From NCBI GenBank assembly GCA_020726505.1, contig JAHLEZ010000017.1, positions 372,001 through 436,000 on the forward strand: a stretch of 64,000 nt of DNA, in the 5' to 3' direction. The position numbers were made by a program, and so were the translations under genes. Source of the stretch: Leptodontidium sp. MPI-SDFR-AT-0119 (Eukaryota; Ascomycota; Leotiomycetes; Helotiales; Leptodontidiaceae). Shown here piece by piece: positions 48,278-61,600 of this stretch. Position 1 is the first letter of the stretch, and each line of letters begins with the position of its first letter. The notes under the pieces are model-generated. The model saw only the letters and a program-made list of their open reading frames with translations, ran no database searches and was not told the origin of the DNA.

Positions 48278-50790
48278 TTGCTTCGATTTGGAAGATGGCT
48301 TCTGGTGGGGAAGTGGGTTGAGGGGTTGTCATTTCAATGCCAGGAATTGTTTAAATAAAATCTACCAAAGATTTTAACCACCGAATATACATGACGAAAA
48401 GTTATTGCAAGCCCTTGGAAGTAAGGTAAGCAACCAAGTAAAGCAGGAAATAAACACAACACGACGTTGAGCGAGCCCCTGAAAACAGGGCCTCGGGTTC
48501 TGAACGTTCATTTTGAAAAGAAAAGAAAGGCACCCCAACTTTATATCACCGCTTGTAATTTAGAACCGTGACCTATTCACTGGGAAATATCCCCACAGGT
48601 TGATTAAATTCACTTATTCAGCAGTTGAGTTTCAGTTCCTTACCCCCGCACTGATTCAACCCTCGCTCGCTCTCTATTCTTATACCTGTAGCCTGACAGC
48701 TGTCTCAAGTCCTCAAGTTATGCAACAAGAAGAGTTTTACAATTACAGAACAAGAGTGAACCTCAAATTCCAGATCTTCAAGGCCTTTCCCACGGGCATG
48801 ACCCTGCCTGGTGTGGCTCTGAACGCAACGTTCGCGTCGAGAGAAAGCCCCCCTCCTGAAGTGAGGTAGGTACCACCTGAGATAATATCACTTACTGAAA
48901 CCATCAAGCCATTTGATAAAGGTGAATTCCATGACAATGTTTCTCTCTGTGACAACAGTCATCAAAAACGCTCTCTGATGCCACACACCTAGAGATACTT
49001 CTAGCTTCACATCTCGAGTAAAAAGTTACTCTGATCAGAAGACAGAATGATGAATGTTAGTTCTCATCATATCATCACAGGTATCACATCATCCAGAGCA
49101 ACATTATAGTGGGCCAAGATCGTTGGGTTATATCACACGCACTCTCTTGCCCGCTGAACCACTTCAGGCACTTATAGGGGTTTTCCGAGTATGTGACTTG
49201 CCAAATTCTGCCGTTTGCATGCATTTACTCATAATATTAGGAACAATCAGGCCAGGAGTTGAATTCCAGGGATGAAGTACGAGCGAGCCTTTTACTAATA
49301 TTAATCCACTGATTGCCATTGTATTTCCAAATCACGCAAAACAAGACTCAAAGGGAGTCAGGGGAGGTCAGCTCGCAGTTATAAATCCCACCTCATGTTG
49401 CTTTTATCGTCTTCTTTCTTCCCCAGAGGAATAAGGTTCCTCAAACGACCCATCCAAGAGATGCACAGTGTGATGAAGCAAGCAGTCGGGTTTTCTAGTA
49501 CCCATATTTGTGGTGGGGTGAAAGTGAAGACAGGGAGGGAGGGATGTACCAAACCTCGAACGTAGTTCACCAAGCAAAGCAACAGCTCGCGGTTTCGAGC
49601 CTCAGTCCTAGGCGAAACGAACATGACAACGAGACTAAACTCGACGGCGCCAAGGGAAGCGACGGTGATGGAGTCTGTAAGGCAGGAATATTCAATTCGC
49701 CACGCTCTAATTGAACAGGTAGGCAGTCATTGAGGAGCCACACAATTCTTTGCCCCACAGAAAGCCAGACCTGCTCAGACAAAACTGCAGCCAAACGAAA
49801 TCTTCTTTCCCTCTGCTATGCCATTTCAGCCTGACTCAGTACGAATATATATCATTCCCCCAAAATCTCTGAAGTGTATCTCTTCACCAAATACTCCCCC
49901 ACTGGGTTAGTTGCCCACCACACTAGATCGAATCCTCCTTATGAACAAGGAATGTATTTCCACCCCGCATCGTCATTAAATTGAGGAGACTTTCCGTAGA
50001 GTATATAGCCAAACGATTCAAGACGATCAGGAAGTTTGACAACTCCAGAAAAGTGGATTGGAAAAAGTTAGTGTATGAAGCTCCTTGCTCCCATTGCAAT
50101 ACTACAGCTCTGTACAGCTTGATAGTGAATTTCGAGCTTCGAGGAACAATAGGTATGAATGAGAGCAGCTGGAGTTTTGGAAGTCTGTGTATATTCGGGA
50201 TTCCGAGTGATTGGCAGTAGCAACAATGGCCATTGATAGCATCTCGCTAAATGCCAACATAACCTGCTTAGCAATTTACAGCCAGGCCTGGAGATATTCA
50301 ACTTCGACGCAAACACACACACATACACACCCAAACTCAAAGTGTTTACCTCAAATCTTCTGCCCACAAGCAACCCTCCGGCACCTTGATTTGAGACTCT
50401 ACACTTGAAATATAACGCACACGGTGTATGGCCGGCGCAAGGTCTTGTAGAATCTGCTTCTGGGCAAGTTACCAATTCAGTTCCGCTTCTTTATATCATA
50501 TCCTTCACCATATCTCAATAAGCGCTCATTTCAAATCTGAGGAAACCGAGAACGTCGGAGATATCAATGCTCCCCCCCCCCCCCCCCCCCAAAAAAAGGC
50601 TTGACTAGAAAAGAAGTAGAAAATTTCACTTCACAACACAACACACCTACCGCTCCTTTCAATTTCAATCACGCATCACGCATCACCCAAATACCAAAGA
50701 CTGACTCCGATTTGCAAACATCTATCCATACCCAATACCTCATCAAAACAAACTCCCGCTCCTTTCAACACTTTACAGCAACAGGACTTG
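48278..50790. other. Gene-free stretch, nothing recognised
   Basis: 2.5 kb with short ORFs only, none with family features. It includes a poly-C tract at 50572-50590 and a short CA-rich run near 50311-50330. Confidence 0.4.
50572..50590 (+). repeat. Homopolymer of 19 C followed by 7 A
   Basis: An uninterrupted run of C adjoining AAAAAAA. Its length may be an assembly estimate, since such runs are hard to sequence. Confidence 0.85.
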
Positions 50791-51256
50791 TCAAACACCA
50801 TGCTCTTCCAGAGAGTGTGTATCCACCATCTGACATATCTTTTTTCTTTCGCGAAACTGATCAGAATGTCGAACGTGATTCCGAAGCTCTCCCAACCCTC
50901 CTCGATGTTTAGCCCAAATCATCAGAGGCTCGCCAATGCCATCAACAGCCTCGTCCAGCATTTGTACAGGTACCTCGTAATACGAGTCAATCTTTAGGTA
51001 TGAAAGCAGTGGCAGCATGGTAATTCGGAGCACAGCATCTCGATGATACCATTCGAGCCGGTTTCGAAGTCGAATTTGAATTGCATAGCCCTTCTTTGGG
51101 GTTGGGGAAATAGGGACATATTCGCCATCATCCTTCAAAGTCGAGGTTATCTAATAAGGTAGCAGATTACTACCTACCGTTAAAGCTTCACGCACTTACT
51201 GTCATTGTTTTCACGTAATCTTTCTTCGCCGGAACAATATCCAAGACCAGGACCAT
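50791..51256 (-). CDS. Small orphan protein, two exons
   Basis: Exon 1 (51256-51200) encodes MVLVLDIVPAKKDYVKTMT. A GTAAGT...TTATTAG intron (51199-51151) joins it in phase 0 to exon 2 (51150-50791), starting ITSTLKDDGEYVPISPTPKK and containing YAIQIRLRNRLEWYHRDAVL, PLLSYLKIDSYYEVP and a charged tail. Total 138 residues, no signal peptide. The frame is continuous across the intron and the composition is protein-like. I recognise no family; the start could lie further upstream in a missed exon. Confidence 0.55.
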
Positions 51257-52763
51257 ATGGCAGCGCAACGATGTGTTGGATAACAGGAGTAAGAAGTCCC
51301 ATCTTCAAGCATTCCGACTCGCTCTTAAAGCGGTAAATCCTGCCCTACACATCTTTCAACCGCACTATTTTGTGTCTATCTGTTGCGACGAGGGTTAGGA
51401 TGAGGTTGATGCTTGGAGGAGAGGCTCAGGTGGTTTCCTTATCAGCGAGGGTCAGTAATACTGCAGCATATCCGCCAACCACCAGCTAATCCTCAGGCAG
51501 AAGTCCACACTCACATGAGCCGGCGATAGCTCGCTATTAATAAATAGGAAGAGAGAAAGCAGAGAAAAAGACGAGCAAGGTAGAACCACAACAGGTACTC
51601 CAACTTCTCAAAAGCCACGACGCTATACAGTACTTACTTCACTTCTATGCAAGAGATTACGTCAGTAACTGTACTAGAGGAGAGGGACAAGTGGTGAGTT
51701 AGTTATCTGTCCGTCTCTATCCCAACTTCGTTTGAGTCTTCGCCGTCCGTTCTCGAGGAAGCGAGGTGGGCGGTAAGGAAGGAGTTGGGAGAAACGGAAA
51801 ACGACAACAAATAAAAAAAATCAAAATCAACAAGATCCTCACAGACAGACGATAACGAAGAAAATCATCTAGCTCTCACAATCCGGGCATCCCAAAAATG
51901 GGGAGAAGAAGAAAAAATCTATTCCACTACGAACGAGCTGAGCGAGCAGCCCATCGCTCAGGCTCTCAATAAACACCGCCCCCCCACCGATCAAAATCCA
52001 AACAGTACCAAGACGCAAACCCAAAACTTTAAAAGGAAAGGAAGACCAAATTAAAACGGAGGTGAGTAGGTGGAGATTCTTATTCATTCATTTCTTTCTC
52101 GGATAAATTGTCTCTCAAATTCGAAATCGAGTAGAGTCTCAACTCGCAAAAGACTACCAGACCAATTAACGCCCGCCCGCTATGCGCCGGTAACTCTTCA
52201 TCTCATCTCATTCTCGCACTCGCGCTCAATGCCACCCCCCTCACCAGCATCGCTGCATCCTTCCTATATATACATCGTACAAGTCTCTCCCCAAAATTCA
52301 AAACTCAAAGTCCAAGTCCCAAATTCGCTCCAAGAACGCCCGTCCCGCAAGTGTGCCCGTCAAGGTGACGGGTATGCCCAAACCGCACAAACAAAAAAAC
52401 GAGGATATCTGCCCATCTACTTTTGCCTTTCCCTTCTCTCCCCATCCCATCTTTTGCTTTTCCTTTCTTTCAAGTTGAACTTTTGATCTTCCGTTTCCAT
52501 CTCTTGCTTGTTTCACTTTCCCAGTCAAGTCTCTACTTCTTCGGGTTCGCCCATCTAGATCGTACAATTTTCTTCAAAGCTCAACCCCCAACATATCCTC
52601 CCATCTCATCTAAGGAGGTTGAAAGAATAGCAAGGCAAAGGGCCGTAAAATGGAGCAAGGGTTGCGTGGCGTAAAGGCGCGCAAAATGTAGAGGTAAAAA
52701 GCAAATACAACGAATCGAAAACGCTCGCAAAAATCACATCTCATCTCATCTCGTCGAACGAAA
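51257..52763. other. Intergenic, nothing recognised
   Basis: 1.5 kb, rich in C/T and A on the plus strand near 52080-52650. It lies between the small orphan's start and the GDS1-like gene's end. No gene features. Confidence 0.4.
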
Positions 52764-54003
52764 TTAGAAATCATCAAACATGCCGTCTAACTCGTCTAAC
52801 TCGACATTCTCGGGACTCCGCATATCCCACTCAGTCGAAGCTTCCGTCCACATCTCGTGCGAATCCTCAAAGGGGCGCTTCATCATACTGAACGACATGG
52901 TATTCACAGTCGGTTTCATGGCGGGACTGCTGGTGAAGACCGAAGAATTGAGGACGTTCAAATTCCGAGCTTCGCCGAACAGGGAGTCGGCTTCCAGGCT
53001 CTTAGTTGGGTGGTCCGTCATTTCCGATGGAACTCCACTCATCTGGATGTCCGCGCTCAACTTGCGCTTCTGCATCCCTCTAGCCGTTTGTGTGAATTCC
53101 TTTTCGTCCTTTTCGAGAGGTGGCGACGTCGCACGGTGATTCCGCGGTGCTTCAGTCGGTCGACCTGAAAAGGACCCTGTAGGAGTTGGTGGCGTTGCCA
53201 TGTCATCGTCTTCGAATTCAGGGGAGGAGAGGTCGACTTCGGGTGATGGAGAAAGCTCTCTTCTTCGTTCTGCGTCGGCTTCGTCGGATCGGGAGGCTGC
53301 GCTTGATATTGATGGCGAGATGATGGCTCTTGACTGGAAATGCACTGTTGAAGGATCGGGTATAGGTTGATGAGGATATGTCGTCAGGTAGAAATAGGTT
53401 CTTCGGGGATGTACAGTTTCTAACTCCTTTGCCACCGGGCAAGGCGCAAGTGCTGTCCATGATCGCTTCAAGTATGAGGAAAGTCGAGAAGAAATAATCG
53501 CAGAAGGATTCGCAGATCTGCGACAAGTTAGCTGTGGTCTTGAAAAGGACATAAAGGACGCAAAGTACTTACTGTTCGACGATTTTGACACTCTGAGAAA
53601 GTATCGCAGCCAGTTCTTTCACCAGATGAGGCCTATTACCGGTCTTCTGTAACAAAACAATAACTCCTTCTACAATCTCGTCATTTATTCCCTCCAGATC
53701 AATTTCTCTTGGCTTGACCTCATCCTCCAAATCATCCGTCTCGGCCTCTGGCGACGGTGGCGGGGTATTTTCGTACTTCAAAGGGGTTCGTTTTGGTGGA
53801 GGGGACATCGACGGCGACTCCTCATGCGACCTCTTTAATTTTTTGGAGGGAGGATTCTCAGAATTTGGGCCGGCAGAAGGCGGTGAGAGTCGGGCGGCCG
53901 CTCTGGAAGCATGAGTTACTGGTAAATGTATGCCTAGAGATGGCAACGACAACGACTTTCGTCGAGTGTTGTATGGCATAGCGGTTTTCTGATCTGAAGT
54001 CAT
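52764..54003 (-). CDS. GDS1-like nuclear winged-helix protein
   Basis: Exons 54003-53573 and 53517-52764 give 394 residues. The N-terminal 110 residues are Ser/Pro-rich with basic KKLKR and PPKR stretches. The conserved domain runs from GINDEIVEGVIVLLQKTGN through HLVKELAAILSQSVKIVEQ (completed by the splice) to SAIISSRLSSYLKRSWTALA and HPRRTYFYLTTYPHQPIP, which I associate with the GDS1 winged-helix family. The C-terminus is disordered and acidic (ENVELDELDGMFDDF), like an activation domain. In yeast, Gds1 is a nuclear protein of unclear function, found as a suppressor of a mitochondrial ribosomal defect. A DNA-binding regulatory role is inferred. An alternative start is the internal MPYNTRRKS, 8 codons on. 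Confidence 0.75.
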
Positions 54004-57000
54004 GATGGGTATATGTGTTTTCGATGGTGTTGCGACAGGAGAATTATCGAAATCGTGTGTTGCTCGGGAGGATGCGTGTGTTTGCGACAGAAGTATAGGT
54101 AGGTAGGTAGGTAGAGGGAGGCAGACTCAGGATGGTGCAGGTGGATGGACAACGGTTTGTTGTGTTCCTGCACGGTGATCGTCGTAGCGTAAGGGAGCGA
54201 CGGGGTAAATTATGGAGGCTGCTTCGGTTGGGTCGCAGGGAGATGCTTCGGAATGGGTTGGGATGGGATAGGATGCTTCTGGGATGGGATGCAGGATGGC
54301 GTGGTAGTGATACAGGGCTGGGGGGCAAGGGCAATTAATGTCCAGGATATGCATGCACTGAATGGGGTTCAGTCGGCTGGTCGGTCGGTCGAGTCGAATA
54401 AAAGGCCGCAGATTCCTTTTTTTTCTCTCCTGTAAATGATGAATACGGAGAAGAACTGAGCGCTGTGGATGTGGATGTGGATATGGACTGTGGATGGTCG
54501 AGGGGTCGAGGGTCGAGTTGACTGACTTGCTTGTTTGCCTGTATTGACTTGACTTGCCTACCAAGACTGAGGCCGAGACCTGGCTTGGAAGAGCAAACGG
54601 GGGCGGGAGTTTGGAGGCGGTAAGGGATGCAAGGTTGATGCAATGCAATGCACCACAACACCGCTATTTCAGGAGCTGGTAGTGTGTGTGTATGCGGTGC
54701 TGTGGTATGATTTGTGTGAAAGGGTATGTATGGTATGGTCGAACAGGCAGGCAGACAGGAATGCCGTGGTATGCGATTTGTGATACACGGCGAATAGGCG
54801 GAGAGCAGTTGTTGGTGACTGTGATACGGAATCCTGTTTATCTGCTACAGGATGGATGGCTGGCTGGCTGGCCGGACGATTGATGGTGGTTGGCTGGACA
54901 GGATAGGATGGGATGGGATGGGAAAGTCGTTGCCTGCACGACTGGGTATTTCGTACAGTATAGTCGAGTAGGATTTCGAGGATGATGCTGAAGTTGATGG
55001 CAATGTTGCTTATGGACAGAGGATATCGCGGAAGTAAGTGTTGGTGATGGACGGAATTCAGTTCAAGCTGATTGACGACGGAGGGATGTGTAGGAGGTCT
55101 GAGGGCGAGTTTCAAGGCGTCGAAGGTTGGATGGCGGCGAATTGGGTGCAGGGCCAGCGAGTCAAGGGCTTCAACAGCCAACCAGGGGGGCGCAAAGAGC
55201 AGGCGATAGCGTGCAAAATCATTGATTTAGTGGCCAACGGCCTGACCAGAGAAGGAATATTAGCTGGGCTTTTGAGGGCTCTAGGGGAGCCGGACCCAGT
55301 GTCTGGCGGGGCCTCTGAGCGTAGTGGCACTGTGGCAGAGAGTGAAGAACTGGTTGATGCAGGGGTTAAAGCAGCTGGATGAGCTGGATTTTTGGAACCG
55401 AGGGCATTCTGCCGTTAGGAGAGACAGGGAGGGAGGGGGCCGTAGTCCAGGTTAGTGAGGTGGAGCGACCAAGCTCTCCTTTAGTGAGCTACCCTAAACT
55501 TTGGACTTCGGATCTTGAGGGAGAAAATGTGGATGTCATGTCATGAAATTTGCCCCGTTTTCTATTGGGGCGATATTTGGATGAAGATTGTGTTTGTTTT
55601 GATAAGGTTGACGTTCCCCAGGCGATGAACAGACAGTCAATACGACATACGAAGAATGCGAGTGAGTCTTATGGATACACAACTGCGCTTTATTCAAGTC
55701 CTCCGTGAACACAGATTTATGAAATGTATGGCTGTGTGCATCTCAAGGATCACGATGATCAGGAAACGTCAGGTCCAAGCGATCGAGATCCATTTGTTTG
55801 ATTGGTCGATAACCAAGGGAGGGGATGCACGCGTAAGGGGGGTGTGAAGGAGCTATTTTGGAGAAGGGATGGGATGGGATGGGGATGTGACGACAGACTT
55901 TTGAGGGGTCTGGAAAGGTACTGACCGAGTGAGAAGGAGAATAAGAATGAGAACGAGTAATGAAAAGTTTGATAAGACGTTAAGCTCTTATTATAGTTTG
56001 ATGTTCTAAAGTATAACGATGACGTCTGCACAAGAGGATAAGAGAGCCAGTGGTCTGAGAGTTAAACATCTTGAAAAAAACAGCTGGAAGCGAGGACTGG
56101 TGAGAGTGAGGGTAAGGGAGGGGTCAAATCAAACGAGAAACAATACATGCGAGTAATGTTCCCCCATCACCCCATACTTTCCTCAAAGCGAGAGTTCAGA
56201 GGAAGCGAGCAGTTCGCTCTGTAGGTTTTCTAGAAACTGGATCATCCAACTGCATAAGATTTAGGTTCAAAGAGTCTTGAGTTCGCTCGGTTATAAACTC
56301 TGTTTGCATCACCAAAGACAAAGCCACAGCCAAAGCTCGAATGTTCAAATGCGAGGGAGCCGAGCAGTAAGCACCGTTTGTTGGTTGGCTCATCTTCGAT
56401 TACCTCCGTCATCTTTCGGGAAGGCTGTCATATCAGAAAAGAGATATCCAAAAGCGTATCTGAAAAGGAAATCTTCTCCACTCTTCTGAAGTCATAGATG
56501 AGATCAACCATACGCCCTCATGATCATCCTATGTTGCATCATTCTTTCATCTATCCCAAGCAACGACAGTTGTCTCCTTCCCTTACAGTCCAAGTACTGT
56601 TCAAGTAACTTATCCGTAAACACCATACCAGCTGCCCTCGTGTCGCCTCTCCCTTCTCAGCAAATCAACAACGTCAAGCCCCATCACTAACCTCTAGGCC
56701 ACCTCCTAAAAGCCGGCCTAACAAAAATCCATCACTTCATCATCCATCATATCACCCATCTCTCCCGAAACTAGACCCACATCTCTCGTCACATTTCCTC
56801 TCACTATCCCCCATTAGATCCTAGCCCTGACTTTCCCATGTGCTCCTTCTCCACCCACAAGACCAAGACAGGGATATATACAGGCTCAGCCCCTGTTCAA
56901 CCCCTGCACACCGATTATTTATCTGGAGCTGGAGCCAGATTTTTTTTTTTCATGATTTTTCTTTTTCACAGCCTTGCCGTAAATGCTCCAAGTGCCGTGC

Positions 57001-58600
57001 TATTACGAAAGGGGTAATGCGGATCCACTATCAACGCTTCCCCGCTGGTATTTACCGACTTCGTATCGAAGCAAGCCTTCCGGTGGTGGTGTTCATCATG
57101 GACTGAACTGAACAGCTGCTTGATAGCGATGCGCCTCAAGTCTCTCACTCAAACCCTATTCGTAACCACCACACGAGTAATGCAGAAGTCCAAGAACAGA
57201 ACCGTATGCAAAGAATGCGATGCATTGAAGCAAGAAACATACCAAGATGCTTTATCTCGCAGCTTTTGCATCAGCATCTGCATCTGCACACCCCGTCTGC
57301 TTACATCGCTAAGCCTTTGCACACCTCCATCAGGGCCTCACCTCGTAACTAAAAAAGACTCGGCATCCTCATCATCAAAAAGTCAATTTAGACGCTCAGA
57401 CAGAAAATCACTGAACTTTTTTTTTATCGTAAGTTGAGCCTCCCTGACTCGTGCTTCACCTTCGCCAGAGCCAAACCAAGTTGTCACCCCGGAGTATTCT
57501 TCTGTAAGTATTTTCCATGGTACTGTGCGGCAATATTCCGTAAGGTACCTAGCAAACGGCTTTTGCTGCATAGAAGCACGAGACATGAAATTTTTAGATT
57601 TGATAATGTACTGTACTTCGATACGAGTACCACATCAGTACCTACCACCCAGGAAGGTAATCTTACCACTACTCCGAGATCTCGCAGCCTTCACTCCGTA
57701 TTTCCTGCAAGAGAACAGTCAGTCATAATCACAAGTCACATCGAATCACCACACCATCACTTTCCCCAGAACTGGTAAATCAAGGGGTGGGTTACTCACT
57801 TGTCAGCCATCAGCAAGCCTCCCATCCATCCCATCCAGTCTAATCCAACGGCAAGAGAACCTTCCCTCCCATCGCTCGTTCGTTTCGTTCCAAGCAAGGT
57901 AAGGTCAAGATGCGTCATGCATAAAAGGCATCTAGCATCCAGCATGTAGCGACGACGCCACCATTTCAAATTACTCCAAGCTCAAAAAAGACTTGCCCCG
58001 CGCCGAGATGAACATTTTCTCCCATCTCACCTCACCGCCTCGAAAAAGGCAGAATACCGGCCTCCCTCCCCGCATTCGACTGTCAAATGTCAACACCACC
58101 ACAAATTCAAGTGCCAATTTCGGGATACAGTCACTTGCAAAATTGGCTTCGCCCATATCGTCCCCAAAGAATTCTGAGCACAGACCACCTGAGCATTTCT
58201 GGCGCTGACACGTTTTGTCATCTCTCCCGCTCTGTCGCCATTTTTGGCTCTACCCTTCTTACTGCGTGGCAACACGGACAGAGCTGTTCTGTAACCGGTT
58301 TCTGCAATATCGCAAGGCCCTGGCTCTCTCGTCAAATTATTCAAAGATGTTCTATCTTCCATCGGACATAGTCGCACAAGGAGGCGATGGGGTAACAACG
58401 ATCACCTGACCAAGTCCTGCTTCCATGATCCAACCTATTACACAGCTCCAAAGATATTTTAGAACATACTAGAAGTCGATTCGCAACTGTGGATAATTAT
58501 AAAAACACACGTTCCCTTTGACTCTCTATAGAATAGAGATTTCAAGACATTATATATCAGATACAAAGAGGTTTTCATAACCTATCCAATTCTGTGTAAA
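54004..58600. other. 4.6-kb gene-free region rich in G-rich simple repeats
   Basis: No credible gene was found on either strand. It contains GGTA repeats near 54098-54114, GGATGT runs near 54466-54486, and GGGAT runs at about 54247-54297, 54907-54922 and 55866-55884. The region lies upstream of both the GDS1-like gene (minus strand) and the 3' end of the NLR gene. A long 5' leader of the GDS1-like transcript or a non-coding RNA is possible. Confidence 0.5.
55866..55884 (+). repeat. GGGAT repeat, candidate G-quadruplex
   Basis: Four G-runs (3, 3, 3 and 4) are separated by AT loops of two bases, matching the standard G3+N1-7 quadruplex pattern on the plus strand. Confidence 0.6.
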
Positions 58601-61600
58601 TTAGAACCGCTCCTTAAATTCAAAACAAGAAATTGTCCCCGATGAGTGTCCTAATACGACATTTCTGTTCCATATAGCCTTACAAGTCCATCGATAATCA
58701 TGAGGAAGCCAGAGAATTTTCTCCTCCCCTTCCAATATCCAATCAGTTACCACAAATAAACCGTGCCTCGAGTTACGACCGGGCAAGGCCCACTTAGAGA
58801 GGCCTTCGCACGTCTGTAGCGCTGCTCCTGTTGCAGCATCCCAGAGCCGGGTCTTACTATCGCGCGATGTAGTCATAATAAGCTTGCTGTCTGCTGAGAA
58901 GGCAACTGACCTGATCGAGCCCGAGAGACCCTCGAGCTGTAGTACTGCTCGTGTCATCGTGTCCCAGAGCCGCACCGTCTTGTCGTGTGAGACAAACACT
59001 ATATGCTTGCCGTCAGGCGAGAGACTAACTGATATGCCTGGAACGTCCGCGAGGCCCTCGAACCGCAGTGCCGCTCCTTTGGCCGCGTCCCAGAGCCGCA
59101 ATGTCTTGTCGTCTGAGACAGATATGACCTGCTTGCCGTCAGGCGAGAAGGCTACTAATATAACCGAGCTTGTGTGGCCATCGAGTGTTTGTAGCACTGC
59201 TCCTGTAGCTGCATCCCAGAGCCGTACCGTGCCATCGCCCGATCCCGACACGACCCGCCTGCTGTCGGGCGAGAAGGCCACGGACCTAATTTCGCTCGTA
59301 TAACCCTTTGGCGTTTGTAATACCGTATCTGTAGCGGCGTCCCAGAGCCGCACCGTCCCATCTCCAGAGCCCGAGACGATCTGCTTGCCGTCGGGTGAGA
59401 AGGCGATTGAGTCCGAGTGGCCCTCGAGCGTTTGTAGCACCGCACCTGTAGTGGTGTCCCAGAGCCGTATTATTCGATTATTAGAGCTCGAGGCGACCTG
59501 CTTGCTATCGGGCGAAAAGGCGACTGATGTTACCCAGCCCGAGTGGCCCTCGAGCGTCTGTAGCACCGCACCTGTGATAGCGTCCCAGAGCCGCACTGTC
59601 CCATCGCTCGATCCCGAGACGACCTGCTTGCCGTCAGGTGAGAAGGCGACTGAGTAAACCCAGTTCGAGTGGCCCTTGAGTGTCTGTAGCACCGCACCTG
59701 TGGTGGCATCCCAGAGCCGCATTATCCGATAGCTAGAGCCCAAGATGACTTGCTTACCGTCGGGTGAGAAGGCAACTGACTTTACTTCGCCCAAGTGGCT
59801 CTCGAGAGTTTGTAAAGCTGCACCTGTGGTAGCATCCCAGAGCCGCATCGTCCCATCTTTAGAGCCCGAGACGACTTGCTTGCCGTCAGGTGAGAAGGCG
59901 ACTGAGTTAACCCAGTCCGAGTGGCCCTTGAGCGTCTGTAGCACCGCACCTGTGGTGGCGTCCCAAAGCCGTATTATCCGATCAGTAGAGCCCGAGACGA
60001 CCTGCTTGCTATCGGGTGAGAAGGCGACTGATGTTACCCAGCCCGAGTGGCCCTCGAGCGTTTGTAAAGCTGCACCTGTAGTAGCGTCCCAAAGCCGCAC
60101 CATCTGATCATCAGAGCTCGAGACGAGCTTCTTGCCATCGGGTGAGAAGGCGACTGAGTTAACCCAGTCCGAGTGGCCCTCAAGCGTCTGTAGCGCGGCA
60201 CTCCAATGCGCTTGCACTCTAGGCTTTCTTTGGATCCAAGTGGGAATACACTTCTCAAATGCTGCTCTAACAATACTCTGCTCCGGGCTGAAGATAAGTG
60301 CTGAACAATATAATTGAAGGGGCGCCTGTTCAAGGACTGATCGGCTGTATACGACAAACCGCCTCGCATCATGTATCAAAGCATATAAATTGGGACTTTC
60401 ATTGGCATTGTCATTAGCCTTGTTAGATTAGTAAGTTTCTCTGAGAAAGCGATGAAATAACATAGAGAAACGTACTTGAAGATTCTCGAGCTTCTTAATC
60501 ATAACTATACCATCTGACAAACTTCTCATCAGGCTCAGCGCCTCAAGCCAATACAGAAAGCTCTGGAATAAAAAGCTATAGGTTGAGCCGCCGTCTTTAA
60601 GGTCATCATTAGCGCTCCCTCTAGTGTTACAGTCCAGCAGATGGTCAACCCAATAGAGGCAAGAGTATCGTACTGCGGCGAGTGGATCTGGATCGGGCTG
60701 CTTGACTTGGTCGATAGAGATTCCGGGAGCGCTTAAGTTATAGACATCACGTCGTAGTATCTTAGACATAACTTGTAGCGATCGCGAAAGGATGATAGAG
60801 TGTATATCTCTTACCCCAGAAGGAAAGATGTCGTCAGATGCCTTTTTGAGTAGAAAGTCCTTAGCCGATTGATGCACAAAGTAAATGGTGCTTCCTCGAA
60901 GGGTTAAAAGTGAGCCACAAAGTCCTATGATTGCAGCTAACGACTCATGGTCATCGGCCATATCTTCGAGCGTCTTGACGAAAGAGGAAAGTTCCGTTAA
61001 AGTGATCGGTTGATACACTGTTGATGTGATAGCAAGAATCTGCTTACAGAGATCTGCATCGTCTGAGTTACAGATTTGACTTAACATTCGCTGATAAAGC
61101 GAATCAAGCCCAAGTGGAAATTCGTTCAACTTCGCAAAAGTCTTCCATCGTGGTATATTCTTCAGATTTTCACAAACCAAAGCGACCCAGAGGAAGGTAT
61201 CATCCGCATTTGAGACTAGGTGCTGCAGCACGGCTTCACGGGTTTTATCGTCGTAGTGCTTTTGGTCCGCCAGCTGAAGTGTCTTGTGCCTGATATAAGT
61301 ACCAACAGCCGCGGAAACGGACTTAGGGTTCAGCTCGAGGCATAGTCTCATCTTGTCCCCGGCTCTCTCTAGGCGTTCTTCGATGTCCGGCCAGTTGCGG
61401 CTAGAAATGACCCATTTGATGCGAGGAGATATGAACGAATTTTGAACAATGAAATCTAATAGTTTAGGTAAGCCTGCTACGCATTCGTCAAGCGCATCGA
61501 TGGCCAAGCAAGTGCTGTTCAAGCCCGGGTCCTGCAGAATACTTGCGAAGATCTCAGACAACGCAACCCATGCATTTATATCCTCAAAGAGGGCTTTGCC

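Noticed and set aside
55038..55382. 114-aa plus-strand ORF in the gene desert
   Set aside because: No family resemblance and weak codon character; it lies in repeat-rich sequence.
58884..60317. Series of plus-strand ORFs with repeated CLPSGEKAT motifs
   Set aside because: They are antisense readings of the WD40 repeats; the repeat period of 42 codons makes long shadow ORFs.
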